Source of the DNA: Thermanaerovibrio acidaminovorans DSM 6589
GTDB lineage: Bacteria > Synergistota > Synergistia > Synergistales > Synergistaceae
Reading direction: 5' to 3'
Length of the DNA: 64,000 nt
Assembly: GCF_000024905.1 (NCBI RefSeq)
Contig: NC_013522.1
Location: forward strand, 1,488,001-1,552,000
Positions within the stretch are counted from its first letter, which is position 1. Each line of letters begins with the position of its first letter. The position numbers were made by a program, and so were the translations under genes. The notes beneath the pieces are model-generated. The model was not told the origin of the DNA. It saw only the letters and a program-made list of their open reading frames with translations, and made no database searches. Of the stretch, positions 34,708 through 43,005 are shown piece by piece.

Positions 34708-36099
34708 TCATATACCCAATATTAACTTGGCGGTATTGAAGTATATGATGAGTCCCGTTATGTCCACCACGGTGGTGAGCGCCGGGCTGGCAACCACCGC
34801 CGGGTCCTGGCCGAACCTGTGGGCCAGCATGGGCAACACCGCCCCCACCAGAGTGGCGGAGACCACCTGGATGGACAGGGCCAGGGCTATGGCGATGGCT
34901 ATGGCCCCAAGGGAGAAACCATCAGGGATGCTGGCATCCTGGGATAGGAACATCACCTTGCCCCAGGAGATGAGCCCCAGCACCACCGCCAGCATCAGGG
35001 ACACCTTGAACTCCTTGAACAGCACTTTGAAGATGTCCTCGTAGGAGATCTCCCCCAGGGCCAGGGCCCGGACAACCACCGTGGCCGCCTGACTGCCCGT
35101 GTTGCCCCCCGTGTCCGCCACCATGGGCATGTAGAGGGCCAGGATCATGAGGCTCATCAGGGTGGACTCGAAAGAGTGGATTATCATGCCGGACACGAAG
35201 CCCAGGGCCGCCAGGGCCACTATCCAGGTGGCCCGGTTCTTGAAGTGGACCCAGGCGGGGGTCTTAAGGTACGGCGTGTCCCCGTGGGCTCCGCCTATGG
35301 CCATCAGCTTCTCGATGTCCTCGGTCTGCTCCTGGGTTATTATGTCGATGGCGTCATCGTGGGTTATTATCCCCACCATCACGTCCTCCTCATTCAACAC
35401 CGGCAGGGCTATTAGGTCGTACTTCTGGATCTTCCGGGCCGCCTCCTCCTGGTCGTCGCTCACTCGGACGAAGATGGGATCCCTCTTCATGAAAGACGAT
35501 ACCTTGGCGTCCCGGGGGGCCAGGATCAGCTCCCTCAGGGAAACGAAGCCCAAGAGCCGGTGCTGGTCATCCACCACGTAGGTGTAGTAGATGGTCTCGC
35601 TGTCCGGGGCTATCTCCCTCAGGTGCTCTATGGCCTCCGCGGCGGTCATGTCAGGGGATATGGTGGCGTAGTCGGAGGTCATGACCGCCCCTGCGGTGCC
35701 CTCCTCGTAGGAGCAGAGCCTCCGTATGTCCTCCCTCTCCGCCTGGGCCAGGGCGGGAAGCAAGGCCTCCCGATAGTCCTCCGGCAACGCCTTGAAGAGG
35801 TCCGCCCGGTCGTCGGGGGACATCTCCAGCAGGAGAGCCACCTTCTCGTCCCTGGATAGCTCCTGGAAGACCTTCAGCTGAAGGTCCTCGTCCAGGTGGC
35901 TCAGTATCTCCGCCTGGCGGGACGGGTCCAGGCTCTTGAGTATGCCTATGGCCTCCGGCTGGGGAAGGTCCGCCAGATACTCCGCCACCGCGGCGGGGTG
36001 GGCCTCCCTTATGACCGAGAGGAACTGGGCGGGGTTCTCGAAGAGAAAAGCGGCTATGTCGTCGTACTTGTCGAGGGTCTTGGCCTCCGCTACCCTCAT
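34708..36099 (-). CDS. mgtE: Magnesium transporter MgtE
   Basis: 463 aa from ATG 36099 (GGGAGGTG SD). Order: N-terminal superhelical MgtE_N domain (about 10-125), two CBS domains (about 130-250) with AVMTSDYATISPDM and PVLNEEDVMVGIITHDD, a linker plug helix, then five membrane helices with the conserved selectivity region PMVADTGGNTGSQAATV. The cytosolic domain senses Mg2+ and gates the pore. A long leader (about 240 nt) precedes the gene and may carry RNA-level control. Confidence 0.96.
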   Translation of the reverse strand: MRVAEAKTLDKYDDIAAFLFENPAQFLSVIREAHPAAVAEYLADLPQPEAIGILKSLDPSRQAEILSHLDEDLQLKVFQELSRDEKVALLLEMSPDDRADLFKALPEDYREALLPALAQAEREDIRRLCSYEEGTAGAVMTSDYATISPDMTAAEAIEHLREIAPDSETIYYTYVVDDQHRLLGFVSLRELILAPRDAKVSSFMKRDPIFVRVSDDQEEAARKIQKYDLIALPVLNEEDVMVGIITHDDAIDIITQEQTEDIEKLMAIGGAHGDTPYLKTPAWVHFKNRATWIVALAALGFVSGMIIHSFESTLMSLMILALYMPMVADTGGNTGSQAATVVVRALALGEISYEDIFKVLFKEFKVSLMLAVVLGLISWGKVMFLSQDASIPDGFSLGAIAIAIALALSIQVVSATLVGAVLPMLAHRFGQDPAVVASPALTTVVDITGLIIYFNTAKLILGI

Positions 36100-36338
36100 T
36101 GGATACACCTCCCTTTCCCCCAAGGCTCACGCCCCGGGGCGGGAGGCGCACAGCAAGCTAGACGCCGCTACCTCCTGATTCGCAACCGGGACGGACCTCG
36201 GGATATGAATTACCAGATGAACTTGAAGAATGACCTGTGGAGCCGCATTTTAACGGCACGTTACTACTGGGGTCATCCATACCCTCGGCTACCTCCCTTC
36301 CGCGATTTAAAATAGATGGGTACGCCTCCGTGGGAAGC
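36100..36338 (-). other. Long structured leader of mgtE
   Basis: From the predicted start near 36338 to the ATG lies about 240 nt. It contains foldable segments (a TGACC...GGTCA stem enclosing GCCG...CGGC, and a CCCGCCCCGGGGCG hairpin near the gene) and a repeated word GGAGGTAGC. I compared it by eye with the M-box and yybP-ykoY consensus and found no clear match. No open frame with an SD was evident in it. Confidence 0.4.
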
Positions 36339-36343
36339 GTTTA

Positions 36344-36373
36344 GTTATAGCATGAAGACGGAACGGCTGTCCA
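36344..36373 (-). promoter_or_regulatory. Promoter of mgtE
   Basis: Minus strand: -35 TGGACA (36368-36373), 18-bp spacer ending TGC, -10 TATAAC (36344-36349). The TGC immediately before the -10 makes it an extended -10. Confidence 0.65.
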
Positions 36374-36387
36374 CAGCGCGGAACCCG

Positions 36388-36417
36388 AAAAAGGAGGAGG
36401 GGTGATCCCCCTCCTCC
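36388..36417 (-). terminator. Terminator after the small-gene cluster
   Basis: GGAGGAGGGG (36393-36402) pairs with the CCCC-TCCTCC side at 36407-36417, loop TGAT, followed on the minus strand by TTTTT. Confidence 0.85.
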
Positions 36418-36465
36418 CGGTGGCAAACCCGCAGAGCACCCAGCGCCCAGGCACCTGCCCCCGCC

Positions 36466-36847
36466 TCATGGCACCAGGTCGTAGGTGAGCGAGCCTGTCG
36501 CCCCCGGATGCCCTCCTACCACGAACCGGTACTGACCCGGCGGCAACTGAAACAGCGGGTTACCCTGGGCGTCGGTCATGTACCTTCCCAGGTTAACCGA
36601 GTAGATGTTACTGGGCCCCCAGCTTCTCACTGTGGTAGCCGGTGGCGGGGTTGTCATGGACAAACCGAACCACCGTGGCGGTCTGTCCCTGGGGAACCGT
36701 GAACTCCCCGGGCACCAGCACCGCCTGGATCGAGCCGCTGCCGCTGGTCACCGACGCATAGACCGTGTGCCGGCTGGCCCCCGACGCCGCCGATGGGATC
36801 AGCGCCAGGACCAGCATCATCAAAATGATCCACCTGTGGTTTCTCAT
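36466..36847 (-). pseudogene. Small exported protein, frameshifted
   Basis: The gene starts at ATG 36847 behind GGAGGAGGT and encodes a signal peptide (MRNHRWIILMMLVLALI ... SAASG) and a beta-rich secreted domain. The frame stops at 36608. The rest continues in another frame (NIYSVNLGRYMTDAQGNP ... GSLTYDLVP) to 36466. Losing one G in the run at 36616-36620 would join ...HSEKLG to PSNIYSVN and give about 126 aa. The shift could be a sequencing error or a real mutation. No family is recognised. It is the last gene of a three-gene unit followed by a terminator. Confidence 0.6.
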
Positions 36848-36870
36848 CCCAGGACCTCCTCCCCGTGAAC

Positions 36871-37302
36871 CTAGAGCTTCCCCCAAAGCCGGTACTCGAA
36901 GGAGAAGCCCGCCTCCTCCGCCGCCCTCCTGACCGCCTCCCTCACCCGCTTGAAATCGAAGGAGTACTGATACTTCTCCCCGAAGAGCCTGGACTGCTCC
37001 TCCATGACACCCTCCAGGCCGTCGGCGGATGAGGAGGTCTTCCAGCCCTTGAAGCCCGTCCCGACGCTCTCATCCACCCCGCCGGCCCCCAGTCCGGACT
37101 TCCGCTCCTCCAGCTTCTCCGTGAAGGTCACCAAGCCCTTGGCGCCGTCCACCTTGAAGCGGGCGTAGTAGGTCAGCTTCTGCTTGGAGAGGAAGGCCTT
37201 CCTCTCGGCTATAACCGCCTCCAGACAGAAAACGTCCCCCTTGGGCTCGAACCGGCCCGGCAGGCCCTCTATGAACCCGTTGACTCTCTCTAAAATGTCC
37301 AT
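36871..37302 (-). CDS. Cytoplasmic protein of unknown function
   Basis: 143 aa from ATG 37302, chosen because GGGAGG lies 5 nt before it. No signal peptide or membrane segment. The sequence is highly charged and mixed alpha/beta (AVIAERKAFLSKQKLTYYARF, then a helical C-terminus ending FSFEYRLWGKL). I do not recognise a family. It lies between two genes for small exported proteins on the same strand, with gaps of 23 and 26 bp, so the three are probably co-transcribed. Confidence 0.65.
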   Translation of the reverse strand: MDILERVNGFIEGLPGRFEPKGDVFCLEAVIAERKAFLSKQKLTYYARFKVDGAKGLVTFTEKLEERKSGLGAGGVDESVGTGFKGWKTSSSADGLEGVMEEQSRLFGEKYQYSFDFKRVREAVRRAAEEAGFSFEYRLWGKL

Positions 37303-37328
37303 TGCATCCTCCCCCATCTGGACATCTC

Positions 37329-37739
37329 TCACCGGTGGGCCTGGGCCTTGATGTTGCTCAGGTTGAGCAGATGTACATCCGCACCTCCGTGGGGGATCAC
37401 CCAGGCTATGCCGGAACTGGAGCTGCTCACGTTGAGCACCAGGAAATTGATCCCCGGACCATCCACCTGGAAAGATATGTTGTTCCCAGGCACCACGTAT
37501 TCCGGGGCGCTCAGCATCTTCACCCGACAGGCCATCCCATTGGGATACGATGGATGGGGCAGAACAAGGTTACCGTAGTAGCTGGGCGGGTTCGTGCCCG
37601 TGCCGGTAAGCGTCAGAACGCCCTTGCCCTGAGGGTACTCCAGGATCCACGGCCCCGCCAGATCCACCACCTGGGCGGACGCCACCCCCCAAAGGGATAC
37701 CATAAGCAACGCCGCCAAAACACCCCTAACAGATCTCAT
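37329..37739 (-). CDS. Small exported protein of unknown function
   Basis: 136 aa from ATG 37739 (GGGGTGG SD). A typical signal peptide (MRSVRGVLAALLMVSLWG ... ASAQ) precedes a beta-rich domain containing GPWILEYPQGKGVLTLTGTG, a pattern seen in lipocalin-like or carbohydrate-binding beta barrels but too weak to assign. First gene of the three-gene unit with the cytoplasmic protein and the frameshifted exported protein. Confidence 0.65.
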   Translation of the reverse strand: MRSVRGVLAALLMVSLWGVASAQVVDLAGPWILEYPQGKGVLTLTGTGTNPPSYYGNLVLPHPSYPNGMACRVKMLSAPEYVVPGNNISFQVDGPGINFLVLNVSSSSSGIAWVIPHGGADVHLLNLSNIKAQAHR

Positions 37740-37842
37740 GAGGCACCACCCCTCTCCTGCGGGCCCCCACTGCGCTCCGCTACAGTGCGATAATATCACG
37801 TTAGCGTCGTCTAGCAAAGGTCCGCCGGCGCAAGGGGACATG

Positions 37843-37874
37843 CAAGGGGGGTCCGAAGAATCGGACCCCCCTTG
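37843..37874 (-). terminator. Perfect 14-bp hairpin after crcB
   Basis: 37843-37856 and 37861-37874 are exact complements with an AGAA loop. No T run is present on either strand. Located 43 bp past the crcB stop. Confidence 0.55.
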
Positions 37875-37917
37875 CGGTTTAGGATCTCATGGGCTCCAAG
37901 CCGCCGTGCCCCTGCCT

Positions 37918-38292
37918 CTAGCCGGTGAAGCCACCCACCAGGGCCCCCATCCAGAGGGACAGGATCCCCGCCCCGTTCTGGATCAGCACGTTCAGGACCG
38001 CGTAGAAGGGGTTGGACTGGCGAAGCATGTTCACCGTCTCAAGGGCGAAGCTGGAGAAGGTGGTGAACCCCCCAAGGAAGCCAACCATGAGGGCCAGGCG
38101 TATGTGGTGATCCACCTCCCGATAGGAGAGCAGGGTCCACACGAAGCCCGCCAGAAAGCAACCCACTATGTTGACCACCACGGTGCCCACCGGGAAACCT
38201 ACTCCATTCACCCGCTGCTGGACCCCGGTGGACATGAGGTACCGGGCCAACGCCCCGGCGCCTCCCCCCAGGGCAACGTAAAGAGCCTCCAT
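37918..38292 (-). CDS. crcB: Fluoride channel CrcB/FluC
   Basis: 124 aa from ATG 38292 (GGGGGTG SD), typical length. Four membrane helices, with the pore Asn in VVVNIVGCFLAG and the Na+/Phe-box motif GGFTTFSSFALE. It exports fluoride as an antiparallel dimer; the single gene implies a homodimer. An extended -10 (TGG-TAAAAT, 38354-38359) lies upstream. No fluoride riboswitch consensus was found in the 110 bp upstream. Confidence 0.95.
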   Translation of the reverse strand: MEALYVALGGGAGALARYLMSTGVQQRVNGVGFPVGTVVVNIVGCFLAGFVWTLLSYREVDHHIRLALMVGFLGGFTTFSSFALETVNMLRQSNPFYAVLNVLIQNGAGILSLWMGALVGGFTG

Positions 38293-38403
38293 TGGAGCAC
38301 CCCCGCTTGAGTTGCATGTCAAAAATCGAGGCGATCCCTTCGATCGCAATCAGATTTTACCACAATTTCTACGATAGTACATATCATATATGGGACCGGG
38401 CTA

Positions 38404-40269
38404 TCAAGCGCTCCCAGAACCTCGGATCCCCCGGGAGATCGCCGCGTAGAGGGCCCCGGTTCCAAGGATCCCCCCGATGGTCACCATATGGTTTGGTACC
38501 AGGCAGGCTAGACCCAGGACCAGGAAGAGCCCTCTCTCCAGGGGGATCAGGGTCCTTTGGCAGTAGCCCATAATCCCGAAGCCGATGGCGAACACGGCGG
38601 CCACGCAGGAGAGGATCCCCCAGACGTTCTGGGCCCAGGTGCCCTGAAGAAGGATCCCCTGGTCATAACAGAAGGCGAAGGGGGTGACGAAGGCCAGTGC
38701 CCCCAGAATGGAGGCGGTGAAGCCGGTCCTGTTCGGATCCGATCCGGCGATGGAGCTGGCCGCGTAGGCCGCCAAGGCCACCGGGGGGGTTATGTTGGAT
38801 ATGATGGCGTAGTAGAAGACGAACATGTGGGCCGCCATGAGGGGGTAGCCCAGGTTGGATAGGATCGGGACCCCCAGGGCGGATGCCAGGATGTAGGCTC
38901 CGGTGGTGGGGAGCCCCATACCGAGCACCAGCGACACCAGCATGACCAGCACCAGGGCCAAAAGGGGTACCCCGCTGGCGAAGGAGAGGACAAAGCTGAC
39001 CAGCTTCTGGCCTATGCCGGTGAGCGACACGGAGCTTAAGGCCACCCCGGCGGAGGCGCAGGCCACGCAGACCAGGGTTATGTTCTTTATCCCGTCGTGA
39101 ATCGCATCCAGGGTCCTTCTCAGCCCCATACGGGTTTCCCGCTTGGGGAGGGACACCAGCCAGGAGAGCAGGGCTCCCATCATGGCGGAGTACATGGGAG
39201 ACCGTCCGGACATAAGTAGGTAGACCAGCACCGCTATGGGTATGAAGAGGTAGATGCCCCTTAGCACCCGTTTCCTATCGGGCAGCTCCTCCGGAGGAAG
39301 TCCCTTCATTCCCCTCTTCTGGGCCTCCAGGCGGACCATTAGGAACACCGCCCCGTAGTATATGAGGGCGGGCACTATGGCGGCCACCATCACCTCCGCG
39401 AATGGCACCCCCAGGAACGAGGCCATCAGGAAGGCCCCGGCCCCCATGACCGGCGGCATTATCTGTCCCCCGGTGGAGGCCACCGCCTCCACCGCCCCGG
39501 CGAAGTGGGGCTCGTACCCTATACGCTTCATCATCGGGATGGTGAAGGTGCCGGTGCCGTAGACGTTGGCCACCGCAGATCCGGATATGGAGCCGAAGAG
39601 GCAGGAGCTCATGACCGCTATGTTGGCGGGGCCACCGGGGGCAGTTCCGGTGAAAGCCTGGGCCACCTCCATGAAGTAGGGGCCGGTGCCGCACTTCTCC
39701 AGGAAGCCGCCGAATATCAGAAAGGCGGCCACCACCGTGGCGGAAACCCCAAGGGGCATGGAGAAGATCCCCTCGTCGGTGAGGTACAGTTGCTCCACCA
39801 CCTCGCTCAGCGGGAACGACAGCCCCCTCATGATGCCTGGCATCTTGTCCCCCAGCAGCATGTAGGCGGCGAAGACGCAGGATATCACCATGAGGGGCAG
39901 CCCCACCACCCGCCGGGTGGCCTCCATGAGAAGCACAAAGAGAAGGATCCCAAGGACCAGCTGGACCTGGGTCACCGGGTCCACCTGGATTATCCTTGAG
40001 GTTATCTCCTCGTAGTTGAACGCCACGTAGAGCCCCGGCAGGGTTGATAGCCCCGCCAGTATCCAGTCGTAGAGGGGCACCCGATCCATGGGGGACCTCC
40101 TGCCCATGGGATAGAAGACGAAGGCCAAGGGCATAACCATGGCCAGGTGCAGGTTCCTCTGCAGGTAGGCCTCGAAGGCACCGAAGACGGAGGTGTAAAC
40201 GTGAAACAGCCCCAACCCTAGGACGTACAGGTACATGAACTTGCCGATCAAGCCGTCAAGACGTCTCAT
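38404..40269 (-). CDS. TRAP transporter fused permease (DctQ-DctM), TAXI type
   Basis: 621 aa with an N-terminal four-helix DctQ-like part (about 1-150) fused to a 12-helix DctM part. Signatures include MSSCLFGSISGSAVANVYGTG, GGQIMPPVMGAGAFLMASFLG and NITPPVALAAYAA. Fused permeases of this kind pair with TAXI-type binding proteins, as here with the upstream gene (90 bp). Substrate unknown; characterised TAXI systems take glutamate/glutamine or alpha-hydroxy acids. Confidence 0.94.
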   Translation of the reverse strand: MRRLDGLIGKFMYLYVLGLGLFHVYTSVFGAFEAYLQRNLHLAMVMPLAFVFYPMGRRSPMDRVPLYDWILAGLSTLPGLYVAFNYEEITSRIIQVDPVTQVQLVLGILLFVLLMEATRRVVGLPLMVISCVFAAYMLLGDKMPGIMRGLSFPLSEVVEQLYLTDEGIFSMPLGVSATVVAAFLIFGGFLEKCGTGPYFMEVAQAFTGTAPGGPANIAVMSSCLFGSISGSAVANVYGTGTFTIPMMKRIGYEPHFAGAVEAVASTGGQIMPPVMGAGAFLMASFLGVPFAEVMVAAIVPALIYYGAVFLMVRLEAQKRGMKGLPPEELPDRKRVLRGIYLFIPIAVLVYLLMSGRSPMYSAMMGALLSWLVSLPKRETRMGLRRTLDAIHDGIKNITLVCVACASAGVALSSVSLTGIGQKLVSFVLSFASGVPLLALVLVMLVSLVLGMGLPTTGAYILASALGVPILSNLGYPLMAAHMFVFYYAIISNITPPVALAAYAASSIAGSDPNRTGFTASILGALAFVTPFAFCYDQGILLQGTWAQNVWGILSCVAAVFAIGFGIMGYCQRTLIPLERGLFLVLGLACLVPNHMVTIGGILGTGALYAAISRGIRGSGSA

Positions 40270-40359
40270 GTTGCAAACATCACCCCCACAAAGGCGTAGA
40301 TACTCGAAGGCGGCGGGGCATGAGCTCCGCCGCCGGTCCGAAACTCGGTGATACGGGGC

Positions 40360-41352
40360 CTACTTGGCCTCCTTCCAGAAGCGCACCGCCCCCGGATGGG
40401 CCGGAACCCCCTTGGGGATCGCCTCCTTGGGGTTAAGCTCCTTCATGTCCTGGACCGCCTTGGCCAGGTTGTCCTTGTTCTTCCAGAGGGCCTTGCACAG
40501 CTCGTAAACCAGGTTCTCCGGCAAGTCCTTCCTTATGACCACACAGGTATAGTCCCCCACGGTCTTCACCGGCTTGGTGACGCTCTTGTATATGCCGGGG
40601 TTTATGGTGAAGGTCTCGGTGCCGTAGGCGTCGGACAGGGCCTTCAGGGCATCGTCGTCCACCGGGAGGATCACCACGTTGGTGTTGCTCTCGATGTTCA
40701 TCACTATGGAGGCCACCTTGCCCACCGAGAAGGCGAACATGTCTATGTGGTTGTCCGCCAGAAGGTCCGCTCCCCCGTCGTAGGAGGCGAACTCCACGGA
40801 GCCACCCATCTTCTTTATGTCCTTATAGGTTACCCCATAGCCCTTCATGAACAGGGACTTGACCACGAACTCCGATGCGGTGCCGGGCTTCAACGTGGCC
40901 ATCCTCACCGGCACCTTCTTGCGGAATACGTCACCCAGCTTGGTTATGCCGTGCTTCTGAGCGAAGTCCTTCCGCATGATGAAGTAGGTGTACTGGGTGT
41001 ACAGGTTGGCCATGACAACCGCGTTCTTGACAGGACGGCCCAGGAAGTCCTGCTCCCCCTTGATGGCCGCACCCAGCAGGGAGGTCACCGAGAAGCCCAG
41101 GTCCCCCTTCTTGGTGTCCGCATTTATTATGTTGGCCACCCCGCCTCCGGAGCTACTGGTGGTCTGAAGCACCTCCCGGCTCCACATGTCCGCAAAGGCG
41201 TTACCCAGGGCGAACCAGTTACCCCCGGGAGGTCCCGCCATGAACTTCAGCTGCGAGGGCCACCCCGCCTTGGGAGCCGGGGCCGCGAAGACAGCCGAAA
41301 CGGCCCCAACCACCAGGGCCAGGGCAAACAACGAAACAACCAATCGCCTCAT
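40360..41352 (-). CDS. TAXI-family TRAP solute-binding protein
   Basis: 330 aa from ATG 41352 with a signal peptide (MRRLVVSLFALALVVGAVSA). The TAXI pattern is visible: GPPGGNWFALGNAFADMW, then SSGGGVANIINADTKKGDLGF, and FASYDGGADLLADNHIDMF. It delivers substrate to the fused permease encoded 90 bp downstream. A TTG at 41358 and GTG codons further up are alternative starts near the SD GGAGGTGG. The promoter region carries a GGTTCGAACC palindrome. Confidence 0.93.
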   Translation of the reverse strand: MRRLVVSLFALALVVGAVSAVFAAPAPKAGWPSQLKFMAGPPGGNWFALGNAFADMWSREVLQTTSSSGGGVANIINADTKKGDLGFSVTSLLGAAIKGEQDFLGRPVKNAVVMANLYTQYTYFIMRKDFAQKHGITKLGDVFRKKVPVRMATLKPGTASEFVVKSLFMKGYGVTYKDIKKMGGSVEFASYDGGADLLADNHIDMFAFSVGKVASIVMNIESNTNVVILPVDDDALKALSDAYGTETFTINPGIYKSVTKPVKTVGDYTCVVIRKDLPENLVYELCKALWKNKDNLAKAVQDMKELNPKEAIPKGVPAHPGAVRFWKEAK

Positions 41353-41385
41353 GCTCAACACCACCTCCTATGATTTCGAACACCC

Positions 41386-41409
41386 GGTTCGAACCGCGAA
41401 TAAAGTATA
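41386..41409 (-). promoter_or_regulatory. TAXI operon promoter with palindromic operator
   Basis: Minus strand: extended -10 TGA-TATACT (41404-41412). A perfect 10-bp palindrome GGTTCGAACC (41386-41395) falls at the expected start of transcription, and a second TTCGAA occurs at 41375-41380. This layout suggests a repressor site. Confidence 0.5.
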
Positions 41410-41551
41410 TCACTTCACAATCCGTAACCGGGCTTTTAGACTAACATATCAACGCCCTTCTGCCGCTATGTGCCGTCATATAGATATACAAAACCATATT
41501 TGCCGGGTTATCCAAGGCAAAATTCTCGAAACAGGATAAAAGCAACTAAAC

Positions 41552-43003
41552 CTATCTCCTCCAGGTCTCGGGGAAGAAGAGCAGCATCACCGTGTAGAGC
41601 TCCAGCCTGCCCATGAGCATGAGAAGCGACAGGACCCACTTCCCAAGCTGGGGGATCTCCGCGTAGTTCCTCATGGGTCCCACGCCCCCGAGACCGGGAC
41701 CTATGTTCCCCAGGGTGGCGGCCACGCTGGACATGGCGGTGATAATGTCCAGGTCCATGGCGGCCATCGCCAGGGTGCCCAGCATGAACAGCCCCATGTA
41801 CAGCACGAAGAAGGAGGTTACGGAGGCTATCACGTCCTTCCCGACCACCTTGCCCCCCACCCTAACGTGGACCACCGCGTTGGGGTGAAGTATCGAGTAG
41901 AGTCCCGCCCTCACGTGCCTGGCAAGCACCAGGATCCTAAGGTTCTTCATCCCACCGCCGGTGGATCCCGCGCACCCCCCCACGAACATGAGCAGAAGCA
42001 GCAGGAACCTGATCGACGAGGGCCACAGGTCGAAATCGGCGGTCACGTAGCCAGTGGTGGTCATTATGCTCACCACCTGGAAGGTGCCGAACCTGAGGGC
42101 ATCCAGGGGAGAGCCGTAGACCCCCCTCAGCAACAACACTCCGGACACCACCAGGGCGGACACCAGGGTTATGCCCCCGTAGAGCTTGAACTCCTCGTCC
42201 CGGAGCATCACGGACCACCTACCGGTAAGGATCCGGTAGTGGAGGGCGAAGTTCACCCCCGCAAGGAACATGAAGACCGTTATGACCCAGTCGAAGTAGG
42301 CGGAGTCGTACTGGCCTATGCTCTTGTTTAGGGGGGAGAAGCCCCCGGTGGCCATGGTGCCGAAGGTATGTGTCAGGGCCTCGAAGAGCCCCATGCCCCC
42401 CGCCATCAGGAACAGGAGCTGAAGCCCGGAGAGCAGCACGTAGACCCCCCATAGGTAAAGGGCGGTCTGCTGGATCCGGGGTGTCATCTTCTCCTTTATG
42501 GGGCCCGGCACCTCCGCCTTGTAGAGCTGCATGCCCCCCACGCCCAGGAAAGGTAGTATCGCCAGACTGAGGACGATTATCCCCATCCCCCCCAGCCAGT
42601 GGGTCAGGTTCCGCCAGAAGAGGATGCCCCGGGGGTTGGCCTCTATGTCGGAGATGACCGAGGCTCCGGTGGTGGTGAACCCCGATATGGCCTCGAAGAA
42701 GGCGTCCGCGAAGGTGGGCACCGTGCCGGACAGCAGGAACGGGAGCGCCCCTATCCCGGAGGCCAGGATCCAGGACAGGGACACCACCGCGAACCCGTCC
42801 TTTATCCCCAGCTCCCGGTACTGGCACCCCCTGCCCCACAGGTACAGCACCCCCGACACCCCAAGGCCTATCCCGATGGAGGCCACGAAGGGCCACCGGT
42901 CCCTGGAACCGTCGTAGAGGGCCCACAGGAGGGGCCACAGCATCGAAAGGGATACGATGCCCCCCATCAGGGAGAGGACCCGGGCCACCAAACGAGGCCG
43001 CAC
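41552..43003 (-). CDS. trkH: K+ uptake protein TrkH
   Basis: 483 aa with about 10 membrane segments. Four pore-loop motifs are recognisable: SGFTTTGAS, GTMATGGFSP, MTTTGYVTADF and ATLGNIGPG. It forms the K+ channel gated by TrkA. Starts with GTG 43003, 2 nt after the trkA stop, with GGGGGTGA as SD. Translationally coupled to trkA. Confidence 0.95.
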   Translation of the reverse strand: MRPRLVARVLSLMGGIVSLSMLWPLLWALYDGSRDRWPFVASIGIGLGVSGVLYLWGRGCQYRELGIKDGFAVVSLSWILASGIGALPFLLSGTVPTFADAFFEAISGFTTTGASVISDIEANPRGILFWRNLTHWLGGMGIIVLSLAILPFLGVGGMQLYKAEVPGPIKEKMTPRIQQTALYLWGVYVLLSGLQLLFLMAGGMGLFEALTHTFGTMATGGFSPLNKSIGQYDSAYFDWVITVFMFLAGVNFALHYRILTGRWSVMLRDEEFKLYGGITLVSALVVSGVLLLRGVYGSPLDALRFGTFQVVSIMTTTGYVTADFDLWPSSIRFLLLLLMFVGGCAGSTGGGMKNLRILVLARHVRAGLYSILHPNAVVHVRVGGKVVGKDVIASVTSFFVLYMGLFMLGTLAMAAMDLDIITAMSSVAATLGNIGPGLGGVGPMRNYAEIPQLGKWVLSLLMLMGRLELYTVMLLFFPETWRR

Positions 43004-43005
43004 CG

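Noticed and set aside
36100-36338. M-box magnesium riboswitch call for the mgtE leader
   Set aside because: No match to the conserved M-box words by eye; kept only as an unclassified leader.
36466-36663. Separate 65-aa gene in the second frame of the broken exported protein
   Set aside because: Its first residues are antiphase reading of the upstream frame; the two frames join into one sensible protein if one G is removed.
38293-38403. Possible fluoride riboswitch upstream of crcB
   Set aside because: The GCGATC...GATCGC hairpin is present, but the conserved pseudoknot and GAUG elements of the fluoride class are not.
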